Position numbers and translations under genes: made by a program. A model generated the notes under the pieces. That model was not told the DNA's origin, did not search any database, and worked only from the letters and a program-made list of their open reading frames with translations. DNA of 18,830 nucleotides from MADRE2 sp964397015 (lineage in GTDB: Bacteria > Desulfobacterota > Desulfobacteria > Desulfobacterales > Desulfobacteraceae): NCBI GenBank assembly GCA_964397015.1, contig CAYNHL010000074.1, forward strand, positions 1-18,830, given 5' to 3'. Below, one piece after another: positions 6,982 to 15,244 of the stretch (position 1 is its first letter; every line of letters starts with the position of its first letter).

Positions 6982-7929
6982 GTGTCTTTATTTTCAAAAC
7001 CGACATCAAAAACAGCAGATGAGCAGCAGGATCATCCTTCACTTGAAGAAGATGACAGCCTGAACCAGGTGAGTGCCGCATTCATAGGCCTGTCCATCCT
7101 GGCCCATGTCTTTTTCCTGCTGGCCATGCTGTTTATTCAGAACATTCACTTCACCCGTCCGCTGCCCCCTGTGATCCAGGTGGACCTGGTCTCATTTGCA
7201 CCGGAACCGGTATTCGAGGATCTGTCCGGGCAAAACCAGCCGGAAGATGAAAAGGCTGTGGATCCCGAGACCGATATCACGCCTGAACCCGATATTCCTG
7301 AGCAATTCCCCCAGGAGAAGCCTTCTCAAACGCCGGTTGAACCCAGGCCTGAAAAAATAGTGGTGAAAAAACCCGATATCAGCTTGAAAACCAAGCCCAA
7401 AAACTTAAATGAGCTCATAAAATCCAAACAGGCAGAAGATAAAAAAGAAGACAGTGAGCCACCTGAAAAACAAGAAGATCCTGAACCTGAAACATCTCCC
7501 GACACCATGAAAAAAGAACAGCTGGAGAAGGCCTTGAGCCGTCTGGAGAGGCTGGTCCAGGAGCAGAACAGCAAAAAACAGGCTGAAGGGCAGGATGAAA
7601 AAAAGGCCGGTCCATCGACCGGGAGCGGCAAAAAGAATTACAAACCCATAGATCTGTACAACATGGTACTGGCATCTGCCATTCACCAGAACTGGGTGTT
7701 TAACGAGCGCCTTGCAAGGATGGATAAAAACCTTGAAGCGCGGGTGGTAATCACGATCTTGAAAAACGGTGATCTTCGTGATATCTTCTTTGAAACCCGC
7801 TCCGGCAATGCCTACCTGGACGAGACCGCTGAAAAAGCTATTCGAAAGGCATTGCCTTTGCCTGAACTGCCCAAGGGATACAACACTTATACCGTTGGGC
7901 TGAAATTTGCCCCGTCAGGACTTAAATAA
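6982..7929 (+). CDS. tolA: TolA/TonB-family periplasm-spanning energy transducer
   Basis: TolA links the TolQR motor to TolB/Pal across the periplasm. From GTG 6982 the protein has 315 residues: a short cytoplasmic head, one transmembrane helix at about 31-52, a Pro/Glu-rich extended region (about 60-135), a Lys/Glu/Gln-rich helical stretch ending near 205, and a C-terminal TonB_C-type domain (about 220-315) with HQNWVFNERL, ITILKNGDLRD and AIRKALPLPELP. An earlier in-frame ATG at 6940 would add 14 residues and overlap tolR by 32 bases without a clear ribosome binding site; the GTG, ten bases after the tolR stop with ACGGGA upstream, is slightly preferred. The C-terminal domain resembles TonB/TolA generically; position between tolR and tolB makes TolA the proper call. 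Confidence 0.88.
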   Translation: MSLFSKPTSKTADEQQDHPSLEEDDSLNQVSAAFIGLSILAHVFFLLAMLFIQNIHFTRPLPPVIQVDLVSFAPEPVFEDLSGQNQPEDEKAVDPETDITPEPDIPEQFPQEKPSQTPVEPRPEKIVVKKPDISLKTKPKNLNELIKSKQAEDKKEDSEPPEKQEDPEPETSPDTMKKEQLEKALSRLERLVQEQNSKKQAEGQDEKKAGPSTGSGKKNYKPIDLYNMVLASAIHQNWVFNERLARMDKNLEARVVITILKNGDLRDIFFETRSGNAYLDETAEKAIRKALPLPELPKGYNTYTVGLKFAPSGLK

Positions 7930-7932
7930 CAT

Positions 7933-9297
7933 ATGTTACACATACCAAAGACCCCGGACAAGGATGTATTTTACCGCAAAACCCGTGCGGCAGGCAGACT
8001 GCCGGTGTGCCTGCTTTTGATCTTTCTGGTTTTTGCCCCTTCATCCCCGGTAAGGGCCCAGGACTACAGCTACATCAACATCACTGATCCGTCGATCAGC
8101 CAGATTCCTTTTGCTGTCACTGAATTTATGGCCATGAACGGTAAAGAATCCGAAAAGGACGATGGTATAGTGGCCAGGGGTATCATGGCCAGCGCCCTTG
8201 ATTTCACGGGTTATATACAGGTGATGAATCCCGCCGCCTTCCTTGTCAACCCGGCCCGTTCCGGGATTACCTTGACCGATATCAATTTCAGGGACTGGAC
8301 AGGTATCGGTGCGGAGTTTCTGGTCACCGGCGGCGTGGCTTCACAGGGTGACAACGTAAAGCTCGAGCTCAGGCTGTTTGATACATTCAAGGCCAGGCTG
8401 GTGGTAGGAAAGGTCTATACCGGATCCAGGGCCCGGATACGAAGCATGATCCATAAATTCTGCGCTGAAATTTCCCTTCACCTGACCGGCAGGCGCGGGG
8501 TGTTTGACAGCAAAATCGCTTTTGTGTCCACTGTGAACAGCCACAAGGAAATATTTGTATGTGATTTTGACGGGAACAATCCCAGGCAGATCACAAATGA
8601 CAAAAGCATTGCCCTGTCTCCTTCCTGGTCCTTTGACGGCCAGTGGATTGCCTACACTTCATATGCCCGGGGCAATCCCGATATTTTTATCCGGCATTTA
8701 ACCCGGAACCTGGGAACTGTTGTCAATTTAAAAGGAACAAATATCTCTCCATCATGGTCACCTGACAACCTGACACTGGCAGCCGCGCTGAGCTTTTCCG
8801 GCGACCAGGAAATTTATCTGTTGACCGGGAAGGGAGAAATTATTAAAAGGGTAACTAACAGCTGGGGGATCGATGTGTCTCCCAGTTTTTCCCCAGACGG
8901 GGATAAACTGGCATTTGTATCAAAAAGGGCTGGATTGCCCCAGATTTATATCAAGGATTTGAAAACAGACAGTGTCCGGCGCCTGACCTTTGAAGGAAAC
9001 AATAACACATCCCCGTCATGGTCACCGGATGGAGAAAAAATTGCCTATGTTGGTATGGTGAAAAACAGGATCAATATTTTCACGATTGACCCTCGAGGAG
9101 GGCGGCCGGTTCAGTTGACATCGGATGCCGGGGACAATGAAGATCCGTCATGGTCACCCGACGGCAGCATGATCGTATTCAGCTCCACCCGTGATCAGGG
9201 TGTCCCCAGGCTTCATGTGATGACCGCCGGGGGGGCTTTTCAGCGTAAACTGCTGGACATTCCCGGGCGGCAGACCGGCCCGGACTGGTCCAGATAA
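7933..9297 (+). CDS. tolB: TolB, periplasmic beta-propeller of the Tol-Pal system
   Basis: TolB is a periplasmic protein that binds Pal and receives force from TolA, releasing Pal for redistribution to the division site. The 454-residue precursor has a signal peptide with an unusually long n-region (about 22 residues before the hydrophobic core LPVCLLLIFLVFA), probably cleaved after VRA near residue 42. The N-terminal TolB domain follows. Then come successive propeller blades marked by SPSWSFDGQWIAY, SPSWSPDNLTLA, SPSFSPDGDKLAF, SPSWSPDGEKIAY and DPSWSPDGSMIVF, ending GPDWSR. The gap to tolA is three bases, and no strong ribosome binding site precedes ATG 7933, which suggests translational coupling. 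Confidence 0.96.
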   Translation: MLHIPKTPDKDVFYRKTRAAGRLPVCLLLIFLVFAPSSPVRAQDYSYINITDPSISQIPFAVTEFMAMNGKESEKDDGIVARGIMASALDFTGYIQVMNPAAFLVNPARSGITLTDINFRDWTGIGAEFLVTGGVASQGDNVKLELRLFDTFKARLVVGKVYTGSRARIRSMIHKFCAEISLHLTGRRGVFDSKIAFVSTVNSHKEIFVCDFDGNNPRQITNDKSIALSPSWSFDGQWIAYTSYARGNPDIFIRHLTRNLGTVVNLKGTNISPSWSPDNLTLAAALSFSGDQEIYLLTGKGEIIKRVTNSWGIDVSPSFSPDGDKLAFVSKRAGLPQIYIKDLKTDSVRRLTFEGNNNTSPSWSPDGEKIAYVGMVKNRINIFTIDPRGGRPVQLTSDAGDNEDPSWSPDGSMIVFSSTRDQGVPRLHVMTAGGAFQRKLLDIPGRQTGPDWSR

Positions 9298-9347
9298 GCA
9301 TTATGACCGATAATTGTTTGTATTAATTCAACTCGTAAGGAGGAAAG

Positions 9348-9926
9348 ATGAAAAAAAGAACCGTGATAAATCTGGTGATGGTATTCCTGGTTGCCGGACT
9401 GTTTTTGACCGTCTCCTGTGCCAAGAAGACCGTTGTTTCCGATGCTACAACAGTGGAAGATCAGACCCAGGCACAGCAGGAAGCCACTGACGCTGCGTCG
9501 TCAGGCGCCCAGACCGCAACAGGTACACAGACCGGGGATGACAGTATCAGCGAGCAGGATCTTGAAGCAGCCAAGGCAGCGGCAGCAAAAAAGAGATTTG
9601 AAAACCAGAATATACATTTTGAATTTGACAGCTCGGAACTGTCTGCAATGGCCAAGCTGATCCTGAAGGAAAAAGCGGCATGGCTCAATGACAACACAAA
9701 TGTGAATATCGTTATCGAGGGCCATTGTGATGAGCGCGGTACCACGGAATACAACCTTGCACTCGGGGAGCGCAGAGCCAAATCAGCCATGAACTACCTT
9801 GTGAACCTGGGAATTTCGGATTCCAGGATTGAAACCATCAGTTATGGCGAAGAAAAACCCCTGGATCCTGCTTCCAATGAAGAAGCATGGCGGAAAAACA
9901 GGCGGGCGGAGTTTGTGATCAAATAG
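9348..9926 (+). CDS. pal: Pal, peptidoglycan-associated outer-membrane lipoprotein
   Basis: Pal anchors the outer membrane to peptidoglycan. The 192-residue precursor has a lipoprotein signal peptide ending in LTVSC, with Cys24 as the lipidated residue. A low-complexity Thr/Ala/Gln linker (about 28-75) leads to an OmpA-like domain from about 88: IHFEFDSSEL, IEGHCDERGTTEYNLALGER with the peptidoglycan-binding Asp and Arg, and a C-terminal RKNRRAEFVIK. A near-perfect GGAGGA ribosome binding site sits seven bases before ATG 9348, the strongest in the cluster and fitting an abundant structural lipoprotein. Confidence 0.97.
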   Translation: MKKRTVINLVMVFLVAGLFLTVSCAKKTVVSDATTVEDQTQAQQEATDAASSGAQTATGTQTGDDSISEQDLEAAKAAAAKKRFENQNIHFEFDSSELSAMAKLILKEKAAWLNDNTNVNIVIEGHCDERGTTEYNLALGERRAKSAMNYLVNLGISDSRIETISYGEEKPLDPASNEEAWRKNRRAEFVIK

Positions 9927-9946
9927 CCCTGCAGTTGGATGGAAAC

Positions 9947-9984
9947 TTCAGGCGCAATTCTTTTTTCAATGTATTGCGCCTGAA
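9947..9984 (+). other. Intergenic hairpin between pal and cpoB
   Basis: A perfect 12-bp inverted repeat: TTCAGGCGCAAT at 9947-9958 and ATTGCGCCTGAA at 9973-9984, enclosing a 14-base loop that contains a run of six T. The nearest T-run after the stem is 16 bases away (10000-10005), so it is not a convincing intrinsic terminator. A transcript-stabilising or processing element lowering cpoB output relative to pal is a reasonable reading. Confidence 0.6.
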
Positions 9985-10018
9985 TTGTCATGATATGTAT
10001 TTTTTCCGGAGCAGGACA

Positions 10019-10912
10019 ATGAGAGCCATTTATCTTTTTTTTGCCGGCAGTGTTTTGTTGTGTTTTCTGACCGTTTCAGGATGTGTATCAATGGACCAGC
10101 ACCGGTCCCTTGAAAACAGGGTGATTTCCCTTGAGCAGGAGACGAGCCGCCAGGTAGCACTGTCCAGGCAGCAGGAGGAAAAAGACGAACAACTGCGCAG
10201 TATGGTTTCAGATGCCACGGACCGGATTGCCTCCCGCATGGATGAGAAGACCGGTGACCTGCGGGAACAGTATGCCGACACGATGGCCCGGATCCAGGAA
10301 CTGACACAGGAAATCCAGCGTTTGAAAGGCATGATCGAGGAGGCTGATTACCAGGTGCAGCATGCTGGAGGGCTTGATCAGGAGGGTATCGAAAACCGCC
10401 TGAACCGGCTTGACAATGCCATTACCCGCAATTTTGAACGAATCATTGTTCTTGAAAAATACATGGGATTTGAACCTTCGGTTGAAACGGATACAGTTCC
10501 TGATGAAGGGGCTCTTCGGGTTCTTCCGGACCAGGATGCCACTGAATCCGAGCTTTATACCGCGGCCAAAAAGCTTCTGGATGAAGGGGATACCGAGAAC
10601 GCAAGAATCCAGTTTGAAAATTTCATCAACCGGTTTCCGGATTCTCAAAATGCGGACAACGCCAGGTTCTGGATAGCGGACAGCTATTATACCGATAAGT
10701 GGTATGAAAAAGCGATTCTCGAGTATCAAAAGGTCATAGAACAATATCCTGACAGCAACAAGATACAGGCAGCACTGCTCAAACAGGGGTATGCTTTTGC
10801 CGAGCTTGGTGAAAAAGCCAATGCCCGCCTGATTCTCCAGGAATTGATCAACAAGTACCCGGACAGCAATGAGGCCGGGTATGCCGCTGAAAAGCTCAAG
10901 ACATTGAATTAA
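10019..10912 (+). CDS. cpoB: CpoB/YbgF-type TPR protein of the Tol-Pal locus
   Basis: CpoB (YbgF) is a periplasmic factor that coordinates peptidoglycan synthesis with Tol-driven outer-membrane constriction. The 297-residue precursor has a signal peptide with lipobox VSGC (Cys22), so here it is probably a lipoprotein, whereas the Escherichia coli protein is soluble. A coiled-coil region (about 27-160) is rich in Arg, Gln and Glu. The C-terminal part from about 178 holds tandem TPR repeats, each ending in a Tyr/Phe-Pro-Asp-Ser motif (RFPDSQNADNARF, QYPDSNKIQAAL, KYPDSNEAGYAA). A longer open frame begins at 9887 inside pal, but ATG 10019, with GGAGCAGGA just upstream and a proper signal peptide, is the right start. 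Confidence 0.93.
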   Translation: MRAIYLFFAGSVLLCFLTVSGCVSMDQHRSLENRVISLEQETSRQVALSRQQEEKDEQLRSMVSDATDRIASRMDEKTGDLREQYADTMARIQELTQEIQRLKGMIEEADYQVQHAGGLDQEGIENRLNRLDNAITRNFERIIVLEKYMGFEPSVETDTVPDEGALRVLPDQDATESELYTAAKKLLDEGDTENARIQFENFINRFPDSQNADNARFWIADSYYTDKWYEKAILEYQKVIEQYPDSNKIQAALLKQGYAFAELGEKANARLILQELINKYPDSNEAGYAAEKLKTLN

Positions 10913-10922
10913 GCGTTATGTG

Positions 10923-11423
10923 ATGATAAAAGTGGTGGGAATCGATCCCGGGCTCGCAGGCACCGGTGTGGGCGTTATATCCGGGGAAAACCAGGCCATC
11001 CTCGATTATGCATACGGCAGTGTAACCACACATTCCAAAGATCCTGTTTCCCGCCGGCTGGATCAGATTTACACTGAAATCCTGGCGTTCCTTTGCAGCC
11101 AGAAGCCTGACCTGGTGGTGATTGAAGATATATACTCACTTGAAAAATATCCGGGATCGGGTATTATACTGGGCAAGGTATCGGGTGTACTCCTGGTGGC
11201 TGCCTGTAAAGCAGGCGTTGATGCCAGGGAAATTCCGGTCCGCGAGGTAAAAAAGATAGTGTGCGGCAACGGCGGTGCCGATAAACAACAGCTGGAGAGG
11301 TCTGTCCGCAATTTTTTGAACCATGCCGGGAAAATTCGGCCGTTTCATGCCTCAGATGCGCTGGCCCTGGCCCTGGCCGGGTTTTTCAGATATGGTAGCC
11401 CTGATTATGATCGCTTATCTTGA
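10923..11423 (+). CDS. ruvC: RuvC, Holliday junction resolvase
   Basis: RuvC is the dimeric endonuclease that resolves Holliday junctions held by RuvAB. The 166-residue protein has the RNase H-like catalytic set: Asp in VVGIDPGLAGTG, Glu in VVIEDIY, and the HASDALALALAG motif in which His and Asp stand at the last two acidic positions, as in the Thermus enzyme. GKVSGVLL and REIPVREVKKIVCGNGGADKQQ are also family signatures. GTG 10920 and ATG 10923 are adjacent in-frame starts; ATG is chosen, as neither has a clear ribosome binding site. It begins about ten bases after cpoB. Confidence 0.97.
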   Translation: MIKVVGIDPGLAGTGVGVISGENQAILDYAYGSVTTHSKDPVSRRLDQIYTEILAFLCSQKPDLVVIEDIYSLEKYPGSGIILGKVSGVLLVAACKAGVDAREIPVREVKKIVCGNGGADKQQLERSVRNFLNHAGKIRPFHASDALALALAGFFRYGSPDYDRLS

Positions 11424-12039
11424 AGGCAGAATAATACATGCCGAAGCCGACCGGATTCTTCTCAAGGCCGGCCATGTCGGCTATGAAGTGGTTATAAGTT
11501 CCCATGTACATGACATTATCAAGCGCGATTTTGGTACTGAAGACGATGTCTCTTTGTATATCTACTACCACCAGACCGAGCGGCAGCCCAAGCCTGTTTT
11601 GATCGGCTTTCTGTCTCTTATGGACAAGGCATTTTTCCAGCAGTTCATAACCGTGGATGCCATCGGACCCCTCAAGGCGGTAAAGGCTCTTGGAAAACCG
11701 GCCAGCGAAGTGGCGGCGGCAATTGAAACCAAAAATGTGGCTTTTTTGAGCAGCCTAAGTGGTATCGGCGCCCGGAGCGCTGAAAAGATCATTGCCCAGC
11801 TTAAAGGAAAGGTTGGAGCATTTCTTGATACATCGGCACAGCCTGCAGCCGCAGAGGCATCTGCACAAGACAGGGTGCCGCCGGAAATTTTCACCCAGGT
11901 GTTCGACGTGCTGGTCGAACAGCTCGGGCATGCACCGGCCCAGGCCAGACAAATGATTGAACTGGCCGGACGGCGGAACCAGGCTGTTTCCACGCCGGAA
12001 GAATTGTTTGACCTGATTTTCCTGGAAAAGGACGTGTAG
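11407..12039 (+). CDS. ruvA: RuvA, Holliday junction branch-migration subunit
   Basis: RuvA is the tetrameric junction-binding protein that positions RuvB motors for branch migration. The 210-residue product begins MIAYLEGRI, the usual RuvA start. It shows the OB-fold N-domain with VGYEVVIS and LIGFLSLMDKAFFQ, two helix-hairpin-helix motifs (VDAIGPLKAVKAL and LSGIGARSAEKIIAQLKGK), and a C-terminal domain after an Ala-rich linker. The frame extends upstream to 11323, but that region overlaps ruvC and lacks RuvA character. The chosen ATG overlaps the end of ruvC by 17 bases, implying coupled translation. Confidence 0.96.
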   Translation: MIAYLEGRIIHAEADRILLKAGHVGYEVVISSHVHDIIKRDFGTEDDVSLYIYYHQTERQPKPVLIGFLSLMDKAFFQQFITVDAIGPLKAVKALGKPASEVAAAIETKNVAFLSSLSGIGARSAEKIIAQLKGKVGAFLDTSAQPAAAEASAQDRVPPEIFTQVFDVLVEQLGHAPAQARQMIELAGRRNQAVSTPEELFDLIFLEKDV

Positions 12040-13083
12040 ATGAGTGACCGGCTTTTGTCTTATTCATCCAGCCGTGACCATGTTCCCGATGGCAGGGGCA
12101 TGATTTCAGGAAAACCGGTTGCCGAAGACCTGTCGCCTGAAATTGTCTCTTTACGGCCTTTGCGCTTCGAGGACTATGTGGGCCAGAAGGACAGCGTGGA
12201 AACCCTTAAAATCGCCATCCAGGCCGCCAGGATCAGGAACGAATCCCTGGATCACATCCTGCTGCATGGCCCGCCGGGTCTTGGTAAAACAACCATTTCC
12301 CATATCATTGCCAATGAAATGCAGGCAAAACTGACCGTGACATCCGGTCCGACCCTGGAAAAGGGCGGGGACCTGATAGGGCTTTTAACAAACCTGGGTG
12401 AGGGCGATATTCTGTTCATCGATGAAATTCACCGGATTCCCAAGGTGGTGGAAGAGTTTTTATATCCGGCCATGGAAGATTTCACGGTGGATTTTATTTT
12501 TGACAAAGGACTTCATGCCCGAAGTCATAGATACCAGTTGAAAAGATTCGTCCTGATCGGCGCCACAACCCGTGTGGGAATGCTTTCCGCCCCTCTGCGG
12601 GACCGGTTTGGTATCTTCAGGTCCCTTGATTTTTATTCCGACCGGGACCTTGTTATCGTGATCCGGCGTTCGGCCGCTTTGCTCGGTATACCCATTGACG
12701 ATCCGGGAGCTGCATCCCTTGCAGGACGGTCAAGGGGGACTCCAAGGATTGCAAACCGGCTGCTGAAAAGGGTGAGAGATTACGCGCTGGTCAAATCCGA
12801 CGGGAGGATCACCCGGGAAATCGTGGAGGCGGCCCTGGCACTGGAAGGAATCGATGATGCCGGACTGACCGTGCTTGACCGAAGTTACCTGAAAACCATA
12901 ATAGAGTTCTACAAAGGCGGGCCGGTGGGAATTGAAGCTATTTCCGCCACACTGCAGGAAGAGACGGATACACTCGTGGATGTGGTGGAGCCGTTTCTGC
13001 TTAAAATAGGGTTTGTCCTCAGGACCTCCAGCGGCCGGAAGGCATCCTTAAAGGCATATGAACACCTGAATATCAAGGTGTAA
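12040..13083 (+). CDS. ruvB: RuvB, Holliday junction branch-migration ATPase
   Basis: RuvB is the hexameric AAA+ motor that drives branch migration on RuvA-bound junctions. The 347-residue protein contains VGQKDSVETLKIAI, Walker A GPPGLGKTT (77-85), the signature TSGPTLEKGGDL, Walker B LFIDEIHR (125-132), sensor 1 GATTR (174-178), the arginine-finger segment PLRDRFG (185-191) and RGTPRIANRLLKRVRDYA. The C-terminal winged helix ends GRKASLKAYEHL. The first 30 residues are a little longer than usual. ATG 12040 starts directly at the ruvA stop. Confidence 0.98.
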   Translation: MSDRLLSYSSSRDHVPDGRGMISGKPVAEDLSPEIVSLRPLRFEDYVGQKDSVETLKIAIQAARIRNESLDHILLHGPPGLGKTTISHIIANEMQAKLTVTSGPTLEKGGDLIGLLTNLGEGDILFIDEIHRIPKVVEEFLYPAMEDFTVDFIFDKGLHARSHRYQLKRFVLIGATTRVGMLSAPLRDRFGIFRSLDFYSDRDLVIVIRRSAALLGIPIDDPGAASLAGRSRGTPRIANRLLKRVRDYALVKSDGRITREIVEAALALEGIDDAGLTVLDRSYLKTIIEFYKGGPVGIEAISATLQEETDTLVDVVEPFLLKIGFVLRTSSGRKASLKAYEHLNIKV

Positions 13084-13099
13084 ACACAAATCCAGGGAT

Positions 13100-14440
13100 A
13101 TGATGATTTCAATACGTATTTTATTTAAATTTTCGGTATTGCTTTGGACAATGATCATGGCCATCATGATCACGGGATTTTTTTCCGCTGCTGTATCGGC
13201 CGGGCAGACAGTCCCGTCGGAGCTGGTAAGAATGCCGCCCGGCAGTTACGCCATCCTGGTTGAAAAAGAATCGCAGACCCTGTTTTTATATGGAACCGGT
13301 GATAAGGGCGGTCCGGAACTGGTATTCAAGGCGCCATGTTCCACCGGCGAGGCCCCGGGACCCAAGCGCAGGGTGGGGGATAAAAAAACGCCGGAAGGGG
13401 TTTATTTTATCACGGATGAATATGAAGACCGTTATCTGTCACCAATATACGGGAAAAAAGCCTTCCCAATGGATTACCCCAACTTCCTGGACCGCAGGTC
13501 CGGATGGAACGGCAGTGCCATCTGGATCCACGGCACCAACAAGGAACTGCTGCCCACGGATTCAAACGGATGTGTGGCCATGGAGAATGATGATATCATG
13601 TCCCTTGCATCCCATGTCGCATTGAATTTCACCCCTGTCATTGTGGTTCAGGAAATTAAGTGGGCGGATCCATCAGTGCCGGCCCGCGACAGAGAGTTGA
13701 TAACAAAGCTCATCCGGCGCTGGGCGCACGCCCAGGCCCGGGAATCATACCATGCATATCTTGAAGCCTATGACCCTGTTTACCTGCCGGATATCAGCTG
13801 GTGGCCAGATTGGAACACCATGCGGCAGGAACTTGCAGGCAGTGAACAAAAGGCATTGGACATAATTACCGGCCGCCTTGGCATATACCGAACGTTGGAC
13901 CAGGTGGCGGCTCTGTTTGATTATGCCGTTGAATTCAAGGGAAATACCCTGGTTATGGGACAGAAAAAGCTGTTTTTGACCCCGGTGGGAAACCCGGAGT
14001 ACCGTATTGTCGGTGATGTCTTCCAGACCTATGCCGACGGGTATGACAGCGAACGGCACCCTTTGCTTTCTGCCGCGCTGAGGATAAAAACACCGCTTGA
14101 AGATGATGCGTTTTTTATCGAACTGGTCGAAAAATGGCTCAAGGCCTGGTCTTCGGCAGACATGGAAGCCTATGCCGCATTTTACGCCGATAATTTTGTT
14201 TCCGACGGAATGAACAAAGACCAGTGGGTCGACAGAAAAAAGAGGCTTGCACGCAAATACTCCTATATTCGAATAAGTGCCGGCAATTTCAAGGTCAGCA
14301 AGCAGGGCCGAAAATGCATTGTCCGGTTTTACCAGGATTATGAATCCAGTGGTTTCAGTACACAGGGAACCAAAACCTTAGTTTTTCACAAAAAAGGTGA
14401 GTCATGGAAGATATTTCAAGAGAGCTGGAAAGAGAACTGA
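13100..14440 (+). CDS. YkuD-domain protein with NTF2-like C-terminus, Csd6/Pgp2-like
   Basis: A 446-residue exported enzyme likely to act on peptidoglycan peptide stems as an L,D-transpeptidase or L,D-carboxypeptidase. A signal peptide or anchor covers about 1-34. The YkuD catalytic domain (about 50-185) shows GDKKTPEGVYFI and the active-site pattern IHGTN...SNGCVAM, with His144 and nucleophile Cys158. A middle region (190-335) is unassigned. The C-terminus (about 337-444; WLKAWSSADMEAYAAFYADNF, KGESWKIFQE) is an NTF2/SnoaL-like domain. The order YkuD then NTF2-like is that of Helicobacter Csd6 and Campylobacter Pgp2, L,D-carboxypeptidases required for helical shape; YafK/Cds6-type transpeptidases share it, so the exact activity is open. 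It begins 16 bases after ruvB, with CCAGGGA before ATG 13100, and overlaps the next gene by 37 bases. Confidence 0.87.
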   Translation: MMISIRILFKFSVLLWTMIMAIMITGFFSAAVSAGQTVPSELVRMPPGSYAILVEKESQTLFLYGTGDKGGPELVFKAPCSTGEAPGPKRRVGDKKTPEGVYFITDEYEDRYLSPIYGKKAFPMDYPNFLDRRSGWNGSAIWIHGTNKELLPTDSNGCVAMENDDIMSLASHVALNFTPVIVVQEIKWADPSVPARDRELITKLIRRWAHAQARESYHAYLEAYDPVYLPDISWWPDWNTMRQELAGSEQKALDIITGRLGIYRTLDQVAALFDYAVEFKGNTLVMGQKKLFLTPVGNPEYRIVGDVFQTYADGYDSERHPLLSAALRIKTPLEDDAFFIELVEKWLKAWSSADMEAYAAFYADNFVSDGMNKDQWVDRKKRLARKYSYIRISAGNFKVSKQGRKCIVRFYQDYESSGFSTQGTKTLVFHKKGESWKIFQESWKEN

Positions 14441-15240
14441 AAACACATTCGAAGCCGGCCCCGTTCAAACGGACCAGGAAAAAGAAGGTGATCGTGGTCG
14501 ATGATTTCGGGGAAATGACTTCCGGGCAGTGGATCAAGACAATGAACTGGTTTCTTCTGATTGTCAGCGTGGTTTTTTTTGCGGCCACCGGTGTTTTTTA
14601 TTACCTTTATTCCCACCTGTCGGTTCAGTATGAAACTGCGCTGGAAAAACAACACACCATGGAGAGCCGGATCGATTTTTTGACCAGTGAAAAAGAGCTT
14701 TTGATGGCAAAGCTGGTGATCCTCGAAAACCGGCTGGGAGAAAAAACCGGTGAACTGCCCTCACAGGAGGATAAGCAGGAACAGGTTGCGGAAACAAACC
14801 CCCCTGAATCTGAGGCTGTTGCAGAACAAAAACCTGGTGCAGTGGAACAGGACATGGTGGAAGAATCTGAAAAAACGGTCTCAATAGAAGAGTTCCAGGT
14901 GCTCAAAGATGGAAAAAACGGCGACCTGCTGGTCAGGTTCGATATCAGGAATGTTTCAAAACAGTCCGGTGAGGTCGCCGGCTATATTTTTACAGTACTC
15001 AAGCCCGAAAGCACTGATACGGACAAGTGGCTTGTAGTGCCGTCCACCCCCCTTGAAAACGGGATACCCGGGATATATAAAAAGGGCCAGTATTTTGCCA
15101 TTGCCCACTACAAACCGGTGAAGTTCAGGATAAAAAACCAGTCAGATCCCGATTTTTATACCAACGCCCTGATTTTTGTGTTCAATACAAGCGGTCGTTT
15201 GATTTTTCAAAAGCAGATAGACATCACAGAAGCAGAATAA
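14404..15240 (+). CDS. Bitopic membrane protein with coiled coil, function unknown
   Basis: I do not recognise this 278-residue family. Visible parts: a cytoplasmic N-terminus of about 45 residues with a basic cluster (FKRTRKKKVIVVDDFGE, 21-37), one transmembrane helix at about 47-69, a likely coiled coil (72-115), a Glu/Pro/Gln-rich linker (116-158), and a beta-rich periplasmic domain (159-276) with VRFDIRNVSKQSGEVAGYIF and GQYFAIAHYKPVKFRIKN. The layout, cytoplasmic tail, single helix, coiled coil and C-terminal periplasmic domain, resembles that of Csd5 of Helicobacter, which links bactofilin to the cell wall, but I see no SH3 signature and claim no homology. ATG 14404 is preceded by AAAGGTGA and overlaps the end of the YkuD gene by 37 bases; the Csd4-like gene follows after four bases. 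The tight packing argues for a shared role. Confidence 0.88.
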   Translation: MEDISRELERELKTHSKPAPFKRTRKKKVIVVDDFGEMTSGQWIKTMNWFLLIVSVVFFAATGVFYYLYSHLSVQYETALEKQHTMESRIDFLTSEKELLMAKLVILENRLGEKTGELPSQEDKQEQVAETNPPESEAVAEQKPGAVEQDMVEESEKTVSIEEFQVLKDGKNGDLLVRFDIRNVSKQSGEVAGYIFTVLKPESTDTDKWLVVPSTPLENGIPGIYKKGQYFAIAHYKPVKFRIKNQSDPDFYTNALIFVFNTSGRLIFQKQIDITEAE

Positions 15241-15244
15241 ATTT

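Noticed and set aside
8600..9290. Repeated SPSWSPDG-type coding segments as possible DNA repeats
   Set aside because: They are the beta-propeller blades of TolB, diverged at DNA level.
11323..11406. 28-residue N-terminal extension of RuvA
   Set aside because: It overlaps ruvC in another frame, reads as Trp/Pro-rich shadow sequence, and the family start MIAYLEGRI lies downstream.
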